Assembly (NCBI GenBank): GCA_023424135.1
Contig: JAFAEH010000094.1
Location: forward strand, 1-12,623
Reading direction: 5' to 3'
DNA length: 12,623 bases
Source: Actinomycetes bacterium
Lineage (GTDB): Bacteria > Actinomycetota > Actinomycetes > Actinomycetales > Cellulomonadaceae
Below, one piece after another: positions 5,983-12,623 of this stretch. Under the pieces are notes generated by a model. That model was not told the DNA's origin and ran no database searches. It saw only the letters and a program-made list of their open reading frames with translations. The position numbers and the translations under genes are program-made. Positions within the stretch are counted from its first letter, which is position 1. Each line of letters starts with the position of its first letter.

Positions 5983-7716
5983 TCACGGTGCCGCGGGCCG
6001 CAGCACGACGGCCTCCCACCCCGCGAGCTGGACGCGTCCCTCGCGCGGGACGGCCGGGTCGGCGAGGTTGCCCAGCACGACGACCGCCCCGTCCCACCGC
6101 GCACCGACCTCGACGTGCTGCTCGTCCGGCGTGAAGTTGCCCAGGACGAGCAGCACGTCGCCGTCGAGCTCGCGCGTGAACGCGTACACGTGCGGGTGCT
6201 CGGGCGCGACCGGGGTGAAGTCGCCCAGGCGCACGGTCGCGTCCTCGTGGCGCAGCGCGATCAGCCGGCGGTGGTGGTGGAAGACGGACGCGGGGTCGGC
6301 TCGCTCGGCCTGCGCGTTGACGTGCCGGTGGTTCGGGTTGACGGCCAGCCACGGCTCACCCGTCGTGAACCCCGCGTGCGGTGAGTCGTCCCACTGCACG
6401 GGCGTGCGCGCGTTGTCGCGGCTGCTCGCGGCGAGGCCCGCGAGCAGGTCGTCGTCGGAGCGGTGCCCGAGCTCGCGCTGCTCGGCGACGTAGCGCAGCG
6501 ACTCGATGTCGCGGTAGTCGTCGAACGACGAGAAGCGCGCGTTCGTCATCCCGAGCTCCTCGCCCTGGTAGACGTACGGCGTCCCGCGGTGCAGGTGCAG
6601 CACGGTCGCGAGCATCGTCGCCGACTCGCGCCGGTACTCGCCGTCGTCGCCGAACCGCGACACGATCCGCGGCTGGTCGTGGTTGTCCCAGTAGAGGGCG
6701 TTCCAGCCGGTGCGCTCGAGACCGGCCTGCCAGCGGCCGAGCACGGCCTTGAGGTCGAGCAGGTCCAGCGGGCGCGGGTCGAACTTGCCGCCGGGTCCGT
6801 GGTCGAGCCCCACGTGCTCGAACGTGAACACCATGTCGAGCTCGCGGCGCGCGGGGTCCGAGAACAGCGCGGCGTCGTGCACGGTCGCGCCCGGCGTCTC
6901 CCCCACCAGGAGCAACCCGTCGCGCCGGCCCTCGAAGACCTCACGGTGCATCTCCTGCAGGTACTCGTGCAGGCGCGGGCCGTTCGTGTACTGCGCCGAC
7001 CCGTCACCGAGCGCACCGGCCGTGACCGGCCCGTCCTGCAGCGACCCGTCCTCACCGACCGCCTTGGAGATCAGGTTGACGACGTCCATGCGGAACCCGT
7101 CGACCCCACGGTCCAGCCACCAGCGCATCATCGCGTACACGGCCTCGCGGACCTGCGGGTTCTCCCAGTTGAGGTCCGGCTGACGCCGGCTGAACAGGTG
7201 CAGGTAGTACTCGCCCGTGGCGTCGTCGTGCTCCCAGGTCGGGCCGGAGAAGAACGACGCCCAGTTGGTCGGTTCGGCACCGGGTGCGCCGGGTTCCATG
7301 CCCTCGCGTGCGGGGCGCCACCAGTACCAGTCGCGCTTGGGGCTCTCGCGCGACGAGCGGGACTCGACGAACCACGGGTGCTCGTCGCTCGTGTGGTTGA
7401 CGACGAGGTCCATGACGACCTTGATGCCGCGGGCGTGCAGCGCCTCGACCACGTCGTCGAGGTCCTCGAGCGTGCCGAACAGCGGGTCGACGTCCTGGTA
7501 GTCGCTGATGTCGTACCCGTTGTCGTCCTGCGGGCTGCGGTAGACGGGCGAGAACCACACGACGTCGACGCCCAGCTCGGCCAGGTGGTCGACGCGTCGC
7601 AGCACCCCCCGCAGGTCACCCACGCCGTCGCCGTCGGAGTCCTGGAACGAGCGCGGGTAGATCTGGTAGACGACCGCGCCGGTCCACCAGGGCGCGTCGT
7701 CGGGCGTGAAGGTCAC
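5983..7716 (-). CDS. GH13 alpha-glucosidase (oligo-1,6-glucosidase type)
   Basis: This glycoside hydrolase family 13 enzyme has 577 residues and no signal peptide, so it should release glucose from short alpha-glucosides in the cytoplasm. The (beta/alpha)8 barrel begins with WWTGAVVYQIYPRSFQDSDGDG (10-31). The four GH13 motifs are intact: DLVVNHTSDEH (103-113), GFRMDVVN (207-214, nucleophile Asp211), GETPG (272-276, acid/base Glu273) and NHDQPR (345-350, transition-state Asp347). Val212 directly after the nucleophile is the residue typical of alpha-1,6-active isomaltases, where alpha-1,4 maltases have Thr or Ala. Trehalose-6-phosphate hydrolase is a close alternative. GTG 7716-7714 is chosen for the AGGAG five bases upstream and the conserved N-terminus; an upstream ATG at 7911 would run through the terminator of the preceding gene. 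A short C-terminal all-beta domain follows the barrel. Confidence 0.93.
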   Translation of the reverse strand: MTFTPDDAPWWTGAVVYQIYPRSFQDSDGDGVGDLRGVLRRVDHLAELGVDVVWFSPVYRSPQDDNGYDISDYQDVDPLFGTLEDLDDVVEALHARGIKVVMDLVVNHTSDEHPWFVESRSSRESPKRDWYWWRPAREGMEPGAPGAEPTNWASFFSGPTWEHDDATGEYYLHLFSRRQPDLNWENPQVREAVYAMMRWWLDRGVDGFRMDVVNLISKAVGEDGSLQDGPVTAGALGDGSAQYTNGPRLHEYLQEMHREVFEGRRDGLLLVGETPGATVHDAALFSDPARRELDMVFTFEHVGLDHGPGGKFDPRPLDLLDLKAVLGRWQAGLERTGWNALYWDNHDQPRIVSRFGDDGEYRRESATMLATVLHLHRGTPYVYQGEELGMTNARFSSFDDYRDIESLRYVAEQRELGHRSDDDLLAGLAASSRDNARTPVQWDDSPHAGFTTGEPWLAVNPNHRHVNAQAERADPASVFHHHRRLIALRHEDATVRLGDFTPVAPEHPHVYAFTRELDGDVLLVLGNFTPDEQHVEVGARWDGAVVVLGNLADPAVPREGRVQLAGWEAVVLRPAAP

Positions 7717-7796
7717 GGGTGCTCCTGCGGGCTCGGGTCCCCCGAGGCTCGCACACACGACGCCCCACGACATCCGGACGGGCCCGGGACGCCGGC

Positions 7797-7833
7797 GGCC
7801 GGGGCGGTGCCGTCCGCACGGCACCACCCGGCC
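7797..7833 (-). terminator. Terminator hairpin after the beta-helix gene
   Basis: The inner arms GGTGCCGT (7806-7813) and ACGGCACC (7818-7825) close a CCGC loop. They are extended by GGCCGGG (7797-7803) and CCCGGCC (7827-7833) across a small bulge. It lies 28 bp beyond the stop at 7862 and has no U-tract. Confidence 0.65.
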
Positions 7834-7861
7834 CGTCCTCGCGGCTCCGGGACCGGGCTCG

Positions 7862-9524
7862 TCAGCGACGGCCGGGGCGCGTGCCGCCCCCACCGCCCCC
7901 GCCACCACCACCGGCGGCCGCCGTCCCCGCCGTCGCCGTCACCGCGACCGAGGCACCGGACGCGTCGCCGGGCGTCGCGTACAGACCGCCTGTCGTGGTG
8001 CCGGACGCCGATCCGCCGACCGCGATCCGGTACTGCGTCCCGGCCACCAGGCCGGCCCGCGAGAGCACGACGTTCTGCACCGCCTTGCTCGTGCGGAACG
8101 ACGCCAGGACGTTCCCCGACGGGTCGAGCACGTGCAGCAGGGTCCCCGCGGGCTGCGCCGTCGCGAACGTGAACGACACGAAGGTCTGCGGCGAGCTCGC
8201 CGCCGGCGTGACGACCATCCCCGACGACCCGGCCGCCAGCAGCGTGCCGCCGGACGTCGTGAACGTCCCGTTGACGTCGAGGGCACCGTTCATGTTCGCG
8301 GTCGGCCCGTTCACGACGACCGTGCCCCCGGTGATCGACGCGGTGCCGTTCGAGTCGAGCCCGTCACCGCCCGCGTCGAGCACGAGCGTGCCGCCGGTGA
8401 TCGTGACCGACACACCCGCGACCGCACCCTGCGCGTCGCGCGCGGCGGGGTCGGAGGCGTTCAGCGCGTCGTCCGACGCGGTGACCGTCGTCGTGCCCCC
8501 CGAGACGACGACGACCTTCGACTCCAGGCCCTCGTACGACGCGGTGACCGTGTGCGTGCCGCCGCTGACCGTGAGCCGCTCGTCGGCGTGCACGGCGTCG
8601 TCGCGCGACGCCAGCGACGTGGTCCCGGCGGCGAGCGTGACGGTGCCGTCGGAGTGCACGGCGTCGTCGGCCGAGTCGAGCGTGAGCGTCCCGCCGCCGA
8701 CGACGACCGACACGTCCCCGACGACGCCCTTGGGTGATGCGTCCGCACCGACGGCGGCGGTGTGCCCTCCGCCCGTGGTCGCGGTCAGGGAGCCGCCGGA
8801 GACGATCACGTCCGTCGCGGCCGTGGCACCGTCGTCGCCCGCGGTCACCCGCGTCGAGCCGCCCGCGACGTGCACGAACCCCCGCGCGGCGTCCTCGTCC
8901 TCGTCGGACTTCAGCCCGTCCCCGGCGGCCGTCACCGTGAGCGTGCCACCCGTCACGACGAGGTAGTCCTTGCCGCGCACACCGTCGTCGGCGGCCGTGA
9001 CGGTGATCGTCCCGCCCGCCACGACCAGCCCGTCCTTCGACGTGATGCCGTCGTTCGCGTTGCCGCGCACCGTCAGCGCACCGCCGCCGGCGATCGTGAG
9101 GTCCGCGGTCGAGAACAGCGCGGCGTTCGGCTCGTCCTGGCCCGCCGGGTAGGTGTAGGTCGCCGGGTCCGTGAGGCTGTTGGTGCTGCCGTCGGCGAGC
9201 ACCACGACGACCTCGTCGGCGTCGAGGACCTGCAACGGCGCCGAGAGTCCCGCTGACGCGGTACGTCCCGGGCTGGGTGATCGTCACGGTCCCGTCGGCG
9301 ACGCTCGCGCCGGCGCCGGTGACGCTCGCGGACGTGCCGGTCAGACGGACGGCGGTCTCCGCCGCGGTGTCCCAGACGAGGGCGTCGGCCGTGCTGTGGA
9401 CGGTGACGTTGGCCGCGAGCGCGGCGTCGACGGCGGGGTCGGCGGCGTGGGCGGCGGTGCCCGCGCCGAGGACGGCCGTCACGAGGACCGCGGCGGTGAC
9501 CGCCGCGGGTGCTGCTCGTCGCAT
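7862..9524 (-). pseudogene. Secreted Cthe_2159-type carbohydrate-binding beta-helix protein, frameshifted
   Basis: The gene is in two frames. The first part starts at ATG 9524-9522 (AAGGAG four bases upstream) and gives a signal peptide, MRRAAPAAVTAAVLVTAVLGAG to AHA, then VTVHSTADALVWD and TITQPGTYRVSGTL. It loses the family pattern near 9262. The second part, open from 9235 (TTG) to 7862, starts LQVLDADEVVVVLADGSTN and has the family's repeated strands: ADDGVRGKD, GDGLKSDEDED, DDAVHSDG, DDAVHADE, YEGLESK, DDALNASD, GDGLDSNG. From the family pattern about 30 residues are missing between the halves, so a deletion of 3n+2 bases (about 92) is more likely than one miscalled base. The tail ends in ten glycines and TRPGRR. 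A gene caller would take 7862-9235 as a whole gene and miss the signal peptide. Assembly error cannot be excluded. DUF4956 lies upstream. Confidence 0.8.
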
Positions 9525-9551
9525 GGTGCTCCTTGGTGCTCGGTGGTGCTC
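9525..9551 (-). repeat. Three 10-bp tandem repeats over the ribosome site
   Basis: On the plus strand GGTGCTC recurs at 9525, 9535 and 9545, exactly 10 bp apart. On the minus strand this reads GAGCACC three times, the last directly before the ATG of the beta-helix gene and including its AAGGAG site. Confidence 0.7.
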
Positions 9552-9558
9552 GGGGGAC

Positions 9559-9583
9559 ACGACGGCGCATCGGGCACCGTCGT
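9559..9583 (-). terminator. Hairpin between DUF4956 gene and beta-helix gene
   Basis: Arms ACGACGGCGC (9559-9568) and GCACCGTCGT (9574-9583) form a 10-bp stem with one G-U pair and a five-base loop, 22 bp past the DUF4956 stop. No U-tract. It may be a partial terminator or a processing site between the two genes. Confidence 0.5.
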
Positions 9584-9605
9584 CGGGGGTGCGTGGGTGC
9601 GGGCC

Positions 9606-10217
9606 TCAGGGGCCCACCGGGACGGGGGCGGGGGCGTCGACGTGCGCCGGGCGCGTGCGGCGCGGGGCACGGGGCGGTGCGGGACGCTCGTAGCGGACCT
9701 CGACGGCCGTGGTGTTGTCGACGAGGTCGATGCGCTGCACGCTGACGGTGTGGACGCGCCCGCCGAGGAGCGCCTCGACGTGGGCGGCGAGCGCGTCCTC
9801 GTCGGTGAACGCGGTGTCGAGCACGAGCTCGGCGCGGCGCTGACGGCGCAGCACGCGCGGGTGGTCGACGACGGCGACGGTCCCGACGACGAGCGCCATG
9901 AGCGCGAGCCCGAGCCAGGGCGGGTCCAGAGGCATGCCGCCGAGCAGGCCGAGCGCGAGGGCGGAGAAGTAGTACGCGACCTCGTGCTGCGAGAGCTCGG
10001 TCGACCGCAGGCGGATGATCGACAGGACCCCGAACAGGCCCAGCCCGAGCCCTGCGCCGATGCTCGCGCCGCCCAGTGCCGAGGACACCGCCAGGACGCC
10101 GACGTTGACCGCGACGTAGGCGACGACGAGGTCGCGGCGGCGGTGGCGCGGCTGGTAGAGCGCGGCGACCAGGACGGTGACGGCGACGAGGTCGGCGGCG
10201 GCGGTCAGGGCGTGCAT
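9606..10217 (-). CDS. DUF4956 family membrane protein
   Basis: This is a 203-residue integral membrane protein of DUF4956; its biochemical function is unknown. Likely membrane segments are 6-20, 30-48, 53-68, 80-95 and 101-118. The family signature sits in the third and fourth segments: GLGLFGVLSIIRLRSTELSQ (58-77) and HEVAYYFSALALGLLGG (78-94). A cytoplasmic ferredoxin-like tail follows (about 128-176, RRAELVLDTAFTDEDALAAHVEALLGG, then VHTVSVQRIDLVDNTTAVEVRYE), and a Pro/Arg-rich end. ATG 10217-10215 has GAGGAG seven bases upstream. In other bacteria DUF4956 genes lie with VTC-domain polyphosphate polymerase, CotH-kinase and Cthe_2159 genes. Here only the Cthe_2159-like partner is present, 81 bp downstream. 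A possible LacI-type palindrome (10251-10258) and a direct-repeat array (10314-10352) lie upstream. Confidence 0.88.
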   Translation of the reverse strand: MHALTAAADLVAVTVLVAALYQPRHRRRDLVVAYVAVNVGVLAVSSALGGASIGAGLGLGLFGVLSIIRLRSTELSQHEVAYYFSALALGLLGGMPLDPPWLGLALMALVVGTVAVVDHPRVLRRQRRAELVLDTAFTDEDALAAHVEALLGGRVHTVSVQRIDLVDNTTAVEVRYERPAPPRAPRRTRPAHVDAPAPVPVGP

Positions 10218-10250
10218 CGTGGGTCTCCTCGGGTGGTGTGCCCGCCAGGC

Positions 10251-10258
10251 AAGCGCTT
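10251..10258. promoter_or_regulatory. AAGCGCTT palindrome, candidate LacI-type operator
   Basis: AAGCGCTT in the context GGCAAGCGCTTCACC lies 33 bp upstream of the DUF4956 ATG. Centre-CG palindromes of this form are typical of LacI-family operators such as cre sites. One short match is weak evidence. Confidence 0.3.
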
Positions 10259-10313
10259 CACCGACGCCGCGGTCCCGTCACGAAACGTTCAACTCCCGTC
10301 AGGTCCGCTGTTT

Positions 10314-10352
10314 CACAGCCTGCTGACAGGAACGCACAGCCGCTGCACAGCC
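10314..10352. promoter_or_regulatory. Four 7-bp direct repeats at 10-11-bp spacing (Pho-box-like)
   Basis: CACAGCC occurs at 10314-10320, 10335-10341 and 10346-10352, with the related TGACAGG at 10324-10330. The spacings are 10, 11 and 11 bp, so all four lie on one face of the helix. Read on the minus strand the units are GGCTGTG, GGCTGTG, CCTGTCA and GGCTGTG. This resembles the CTGTCA-type tandem half-sites bound by OmpR/PhoB-family response regulators. It lies between the divergent DUF4956 and WXG100-like genes and could serve either. Confidence 0.5.
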
Positions 10353-10393
10353 TCAGGCCTTCCCCAGCACCCGCACGTCTGCTAGCACACGGC

Positions 10394-10403
10394 GGAACGT
10401 TCC
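10394..10403. promoter_or_regulatory. GGAACGTTCC palindrome
   Basis: A perfect 10-bp palindrome lies 96 bp before the WXG100-like gene. A related core AACGTT occurs at 10284-10289, and TGCTAGCA at 10380-10387 is another 8-bp palindrome. Operator function is possible but unproven. Confidence 0.3.
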
Positions 10404-10498
10404 ACCCCCGGCCCGCTCGACGCGCGCGCACCCGCTCGGCGACGCTCGTCCCACGGCCTGCGACGGGCCGACCGAGCCGACGCCCGAGGGGGCCAGCC

Positions 10499-11488
10499 AT
10501 GACCGACGCGTTCCACGGCGCCGACACCGGTGCGCTGCGCACCCAGGCGGCCGGGCTGCACGAGGCCGCCTCGACCCTCGTCGACTGCGCGCTGCGCACC
10601 GGACGTGCGCTCGAGTCGCTCACGTGGCAGGGCCCCGACGCGACGCGGGCCCGCTCCGAGTGGGCCGGTCAGCACGCGCGCGTGCTGCTGACGTGCGCGC
10701 AGGGCATGCAGGAGGCCGCGTTGCGGCTGCTCGACGAGGCCGACGCCCAGGACGCGGCGAGCGGGGCCACCGGTGCGTCGTCCGTCGGCGCAGCCGGCGC
10801 ACCTGGCGTGACCGGGGCATCGGGCGGGACCGGGGCGTCCGGCGCGACCGGGACGGACGCCGCGTCGTGGGCGGGCCTGCGGGCCTCCGTCGACCGCGCG
10901 CACGACATGGTCGACGAGGCGCTCACGCACCTCGGCCGCGTCACGACCGTGACCGACGCGGCGGCAATGGCCGCCGCTGCCGGCCGCTGGACGAACATCG
11001 GCGCCTCGACGCCGTACCGGGTGCTCGACCAGGCGTTCGGCATCATGCAGGACGCGCACATCGGCCCCGCCGTCGGCGGCGTGCTGCAGACCGCCGCCGC
11101 GGTCGGTGTCGTGTCCGACGCCTACGGCGTGTACCGCGCGCACGGCGAGGGCGACCTGCACGGCATGGTCGACAACGGGGTCTCGGCGGTGCTCGGCGCG
11201 GGCAGCTTCGTGCCGGGGCTGGGGCTCGGGAGCGCCGCGCTCGGCCTGTCCTGGAACGCCGGCACCGCCGTGGGCACCTACGCCAACGACGCGATGCAGG
11301 GCACGGACTTCCACGCACGGTTCACCGAGCGCATGCAGCCCGCGTTCGAGCTCGGCGGTGCGGCGGGCATGCTGAACACCCCCGGTGCGCTGCTGGTGAC
11401 CGCGGGTGAGGAGATCGGGATCCGGGCGCGCGACCTGTGGAACTCGGTGACCGGCTCGGGCAACGGCTCGCTGGACCCGGGTCGCTAG
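10499..11488 (+). CDS. WXG100-like protein with collagen-like linker
   Basis: A 329-residue protein of unknown function. The N-terminus (1-82) is predicted all-helical with a W-x-G turn at Trp43-Gln44-Gly45 (LESLTWQGPDATRARSEW), the arrangement of WXG100 (ESAT-6-like) type VII secretion proteins. A low-complexity linker (88-120) has eight consecutive Gly-x-y triplets from Gly97 to Gly118 (GAP, GVT, GAS, GGT, GAT). A second helical stretch (124-170) is followed by a glycine/alanine-rich hydrophobic region (187-265, for example AVGGVLQTAAAVGVVSDAYG and GVSAVLGAGSFVPGLGLG), which could insert in membranes. There is no signal peptide. ATG 10499 follows GAGGGGG by six bases. The Ser/Thr kinase gene starts 114 bp downstream on the same strand, so a shared role is likely. 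It might be a type VII substrate or an intracellular partner; no secretion genes are visible. Confidence 0.72.
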   Translation: MTDAFHGADTGALRTQAAGLHEAASTLVDCALRTGRALESLTWQGPDATRARSEWAGQHARVLLTCAQGMQEAALRLLDEADAQDAASGATGASSVGAAGAPGVTGASGGTGASGATGTDAASWAGLRASVDRAHDMVDEALTHLGRVTTVTDAAAMAAAAGRWTNIGASTPYRVLDQAFGIMQDAHIGPAVGGVLQTAAAVGVVSDAYGVYRAHGEGDLHGMVDNGVSAVLGAGSFVPGLGLGSAALGLSWNAGTAVGTYANDAMQGTDFHARFTERMQPAFELGGAAGMLNTPGALLVTAGEEIGIRARDLWNSVTGSGNGSLDPGR

Positions 11489-11519
11489 TCTCGTGACCTC
11501 GTCCCGGGGCCTAGTCTCG
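11485..11519 (+). promoter_or_regulatory. Duplicated TAGTCT -10-like element before the kinase gene
   Basis: CTAGTCTCG occurs at 11485-11493 (overlapping the stop codon of the WXG100-like gene) and at 11511-11519. Both contain TAGTCT, matching TAnnnT, after a CCGGG-rich stretch. The second copy would give a start near 11524 and a kinase 5' leader of about 80 bases. Confidence 0.35.
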
Positions 11520-11602
11520 GGAGATGGGGCGCACGACGCGCCGACGGACCAGCAGACCCACGGGCCAGCACCTGCGGGCACGACGGCGCGGACCAGGGAG
11601 CC

Positions 11603-12623
11603 ATGGACGACGACGAGCTGTGGGCGCCCGCACCGGCGCGGCCGACCCGGCCCGAGACCGACCTGGGACTGCCCGGGTACACCGACCTGCAGGAGGTCGC
11701 GCGCGGCGGCGACTCGGTCGTCTACCGTGCGCGGCAGGCCTCGCTGCACCGCGACGTCGCGATCAAGGTCCTGCTGGAGACGGACCCCGCGACGCTCACG
11801 CGGTTCGCGCGCGAGCTCGAGATCACCGTGCAGCTCGGCCGTCAGCACCCGCACGTCGTCACCGTGCTCGACACGGGCACCACCGCGCAGGGCCACCCGT
11901 GCCTGGTCATGGACTTCCACGACCTGGGCTCGCTGCACGACCGGCTGCGCAGCCACGGCCCCCTGCCCGTCGCCGAGGTCGTCGCCGCCGGGACCGCCGT
12001 CGCCGACGCACTCGCGTTCGCGCACGCGCACGGTGTGCTGCACCGCGACGTCAAGCCGCAGAACGTGCTGCTGCTGCCCACGTCGTACGTGCTCACGGAC
12101 TTCGGCATCGCCCGCATGGCCGATGCCGGGCACACCGCGTCGCTCGAGCGGTTCAGCTACCGGCACGCCTCCCCGCAGGTGCTCGACGGCCTCGAGCCGA
12201 GCGTCGCGGACGACGTGTGGTCGCTGGGCTCGACGCTGTTCACGCTGCTCGACGGCCGCGCGCCGTTCGCGACGCCCGACCCCTCCGACGACACCGCGCT
12301 GGGCTACCTGCGCCGCGTGCGCACGGGTGAGCGACGTCCCCTGGCACGCGACGACGTCCCGCAGGGGCTGCGCGACCTCGTCGAGCGCTGCCTCGCACCC
12401 GCACGTGAGGACCGGGTCGCGAGCGCGGGCGACGTGCACGCGGCCCTGCTCGCACTGCCCACCGAGACGCGGTCCTGGTCCCCGACGACCGCGGCGACGA
12501 CCCCCGTCCGGGGTGTCCCCGCGGTACCGGTGGCCCCGTCGCCCGCCGCACCCGCCACACCGCCCGCGACCGACGGCCCCGGCGCCCCTGTCGACCCGGC
12601 AGGCCCGGCCGGACCCGCCGCAC
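11603..12623 (+). CDS. Serine/threonine protein kinase (N-terminal part; cut by window edge)
   Basis: This is a Hanks-type kinase; 340 complete codons are visible and the frame stays open at the right edge. The kinase domain (about 24-290) has the glycine loop ARGGDSVVYRA (33-43), ATP lysine Lys55 in VAIKVL, and a helix-C glutamate in RELEI (Glu71 or Glu73). It also has the catalytic loop HRDVKPQN (147-154; Asp149, Lys151, Asn154), DFG (166-168), and DVWSLG (204-209). The usual APE motif is ASPQ (189-192), a change seen from E to Q. All residues needed for activity are present. A Pro/Ala/Thr-rich tail (from about 310) follows, as in receptor-type kinases before a membrane segment, which is not in view. 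ATG 11603 is chosen as the only start ahead of the domain; the AGGGAG ribosome site is only two bases upstream, which is tight. The substrate is unknown; the WXG100-like neighbour is a candidate. Confidence 0.93.
   Translation, partial: MDDDELWAPAPARPTRPETDLGLPGYTDLQEVARGGDSVVYRARQASLHRDVAIKVLLETDPATLTRFARELEITVQLGRQHPHVVTVLDTGTTAQGHPCLVMDFHDLGSLHDRLRSHGPLPVAEVVAAGTAVADALAFAHAHGVLHRDVKPQNVLLLPTSYVLTDFGIARMADAGHTASLERFSYRHASPQVLDGLEPSVADDVWSLGSTLFTLLDGRAPFATPDPSDDTALGYLRRVRTGERRPLARDDVPQGLRDLVERCLAPAREDRVASAGDVHAALLALPTETRSWSPTTAATTPVRGVPAVPVAPSPAAPATPPATDGPGAPVDPAGPAGPAA

Noticed and set aside
6463..8172. 569-residue plus-strand frame antisense to the GH13 gene
   Set aside because: The GH13 gene on the other strand has all four catalytic motifs and a good ribosome site; this frame has none.
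8364..9560. Intact 398-residue gene covering the start of the beta-helix protein
   Set aside because: After about residue 106 the frame no longer matches the family and becomes Arg-rich; the family sequence continues in the neighbouring frame, so this is the out-of-frame extension of a broken gene.
11524..12330. Plus-strand ORF starting exactly six bases after a TAGTCT box, as for a leaderless gene
   Set aside because: The start geometry is tempting, but the frame overlaps the kinase in another phase and is Arg-rich shadow sequence. The kinase frame carries the conserved residues.
10382..12439. 685-residue minus-strand frame opposite the WXG100-like and kinase genes
   Set aside because: It is antisense to a clear kinase domain and has an Arg/Val/Gly-rich composition with no recognisable motif.

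Overview
The window is very GC-rich DNA with GTG/TTG starts, strong AGGAG-type ribosome sites and GC-ending codons. It carries an actinobacterial-style ilvB-ilvN-ilvC operon, a lipoprotein, and a WXG100-like protein beside a Ser/Thr kinase. It most likely comes from a high-GC actinobacterium; Cellulomonadaceae (Micrococcales) is my best guess, but that placement is inference.

Region 1 (1-5322) is branched-chain amino acid biosynthesis, all on the minus strand. The order in transcription is a short leader peptide with an attenuator, then ilvB, ilvN and ilvC, then a perfect 14-bp terminator stem. After that come three palindromic intergenic repeats, an ASCH-domain gene, and leuB, which runs off the left edge. 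IlvBN makes acetolactate, IlvC reduces and isomerises it, and LeuB acts later in leucine synthesis. The leader peptide contains Ile-Leu-Val-Val-Leu, partly in codons that are rare for this genome, and is followed by a U-tract terminator. This is a textbook attenuation layout. leuB has a -10-like box placed for a leaderless mRNA.

Region 2 (5323-7716) holds a plus-strand lipoprotein with an AMIN-like domain. It converges almost end to end (9 bp) with a minus-strand GH13 alpha-glucosidase of the oligo-1,6-glucosidase type.

Region 3 (7797-10217), minus strand, holds a DUF4956 membrane protein followed by a secreted beta-helix protein of the Cthe_2159 carbohydrate-binding type. The second gene is broken near 9236-9262: the signal-peptide half and the repeat half lie in different frames, and about 30 family residues appear to be missing between them.

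Region 4 (10218-12623) starts with a 281-bp intergenic region. It holds four 7-bp direct repeats at 10-11-bp spacing, which resembles a response-regulator box, and several palindromes. Two plus-strand genes follow: a WXG100-like protein with a collagen-like Gly-x-y linker and a glycine-rich hydrophobic C-terminal region, and a Ser/Thr protein kinase cut by the right edge.

I saw no tRNA, rRNA, CRISPR array, insertion sequence or phage gene. The most notable items are the ilvB attenuator, the Pho-box-like array, the palindromic repeat cluster, the broken beta-helix gene, and the WXG100/kinase pair.
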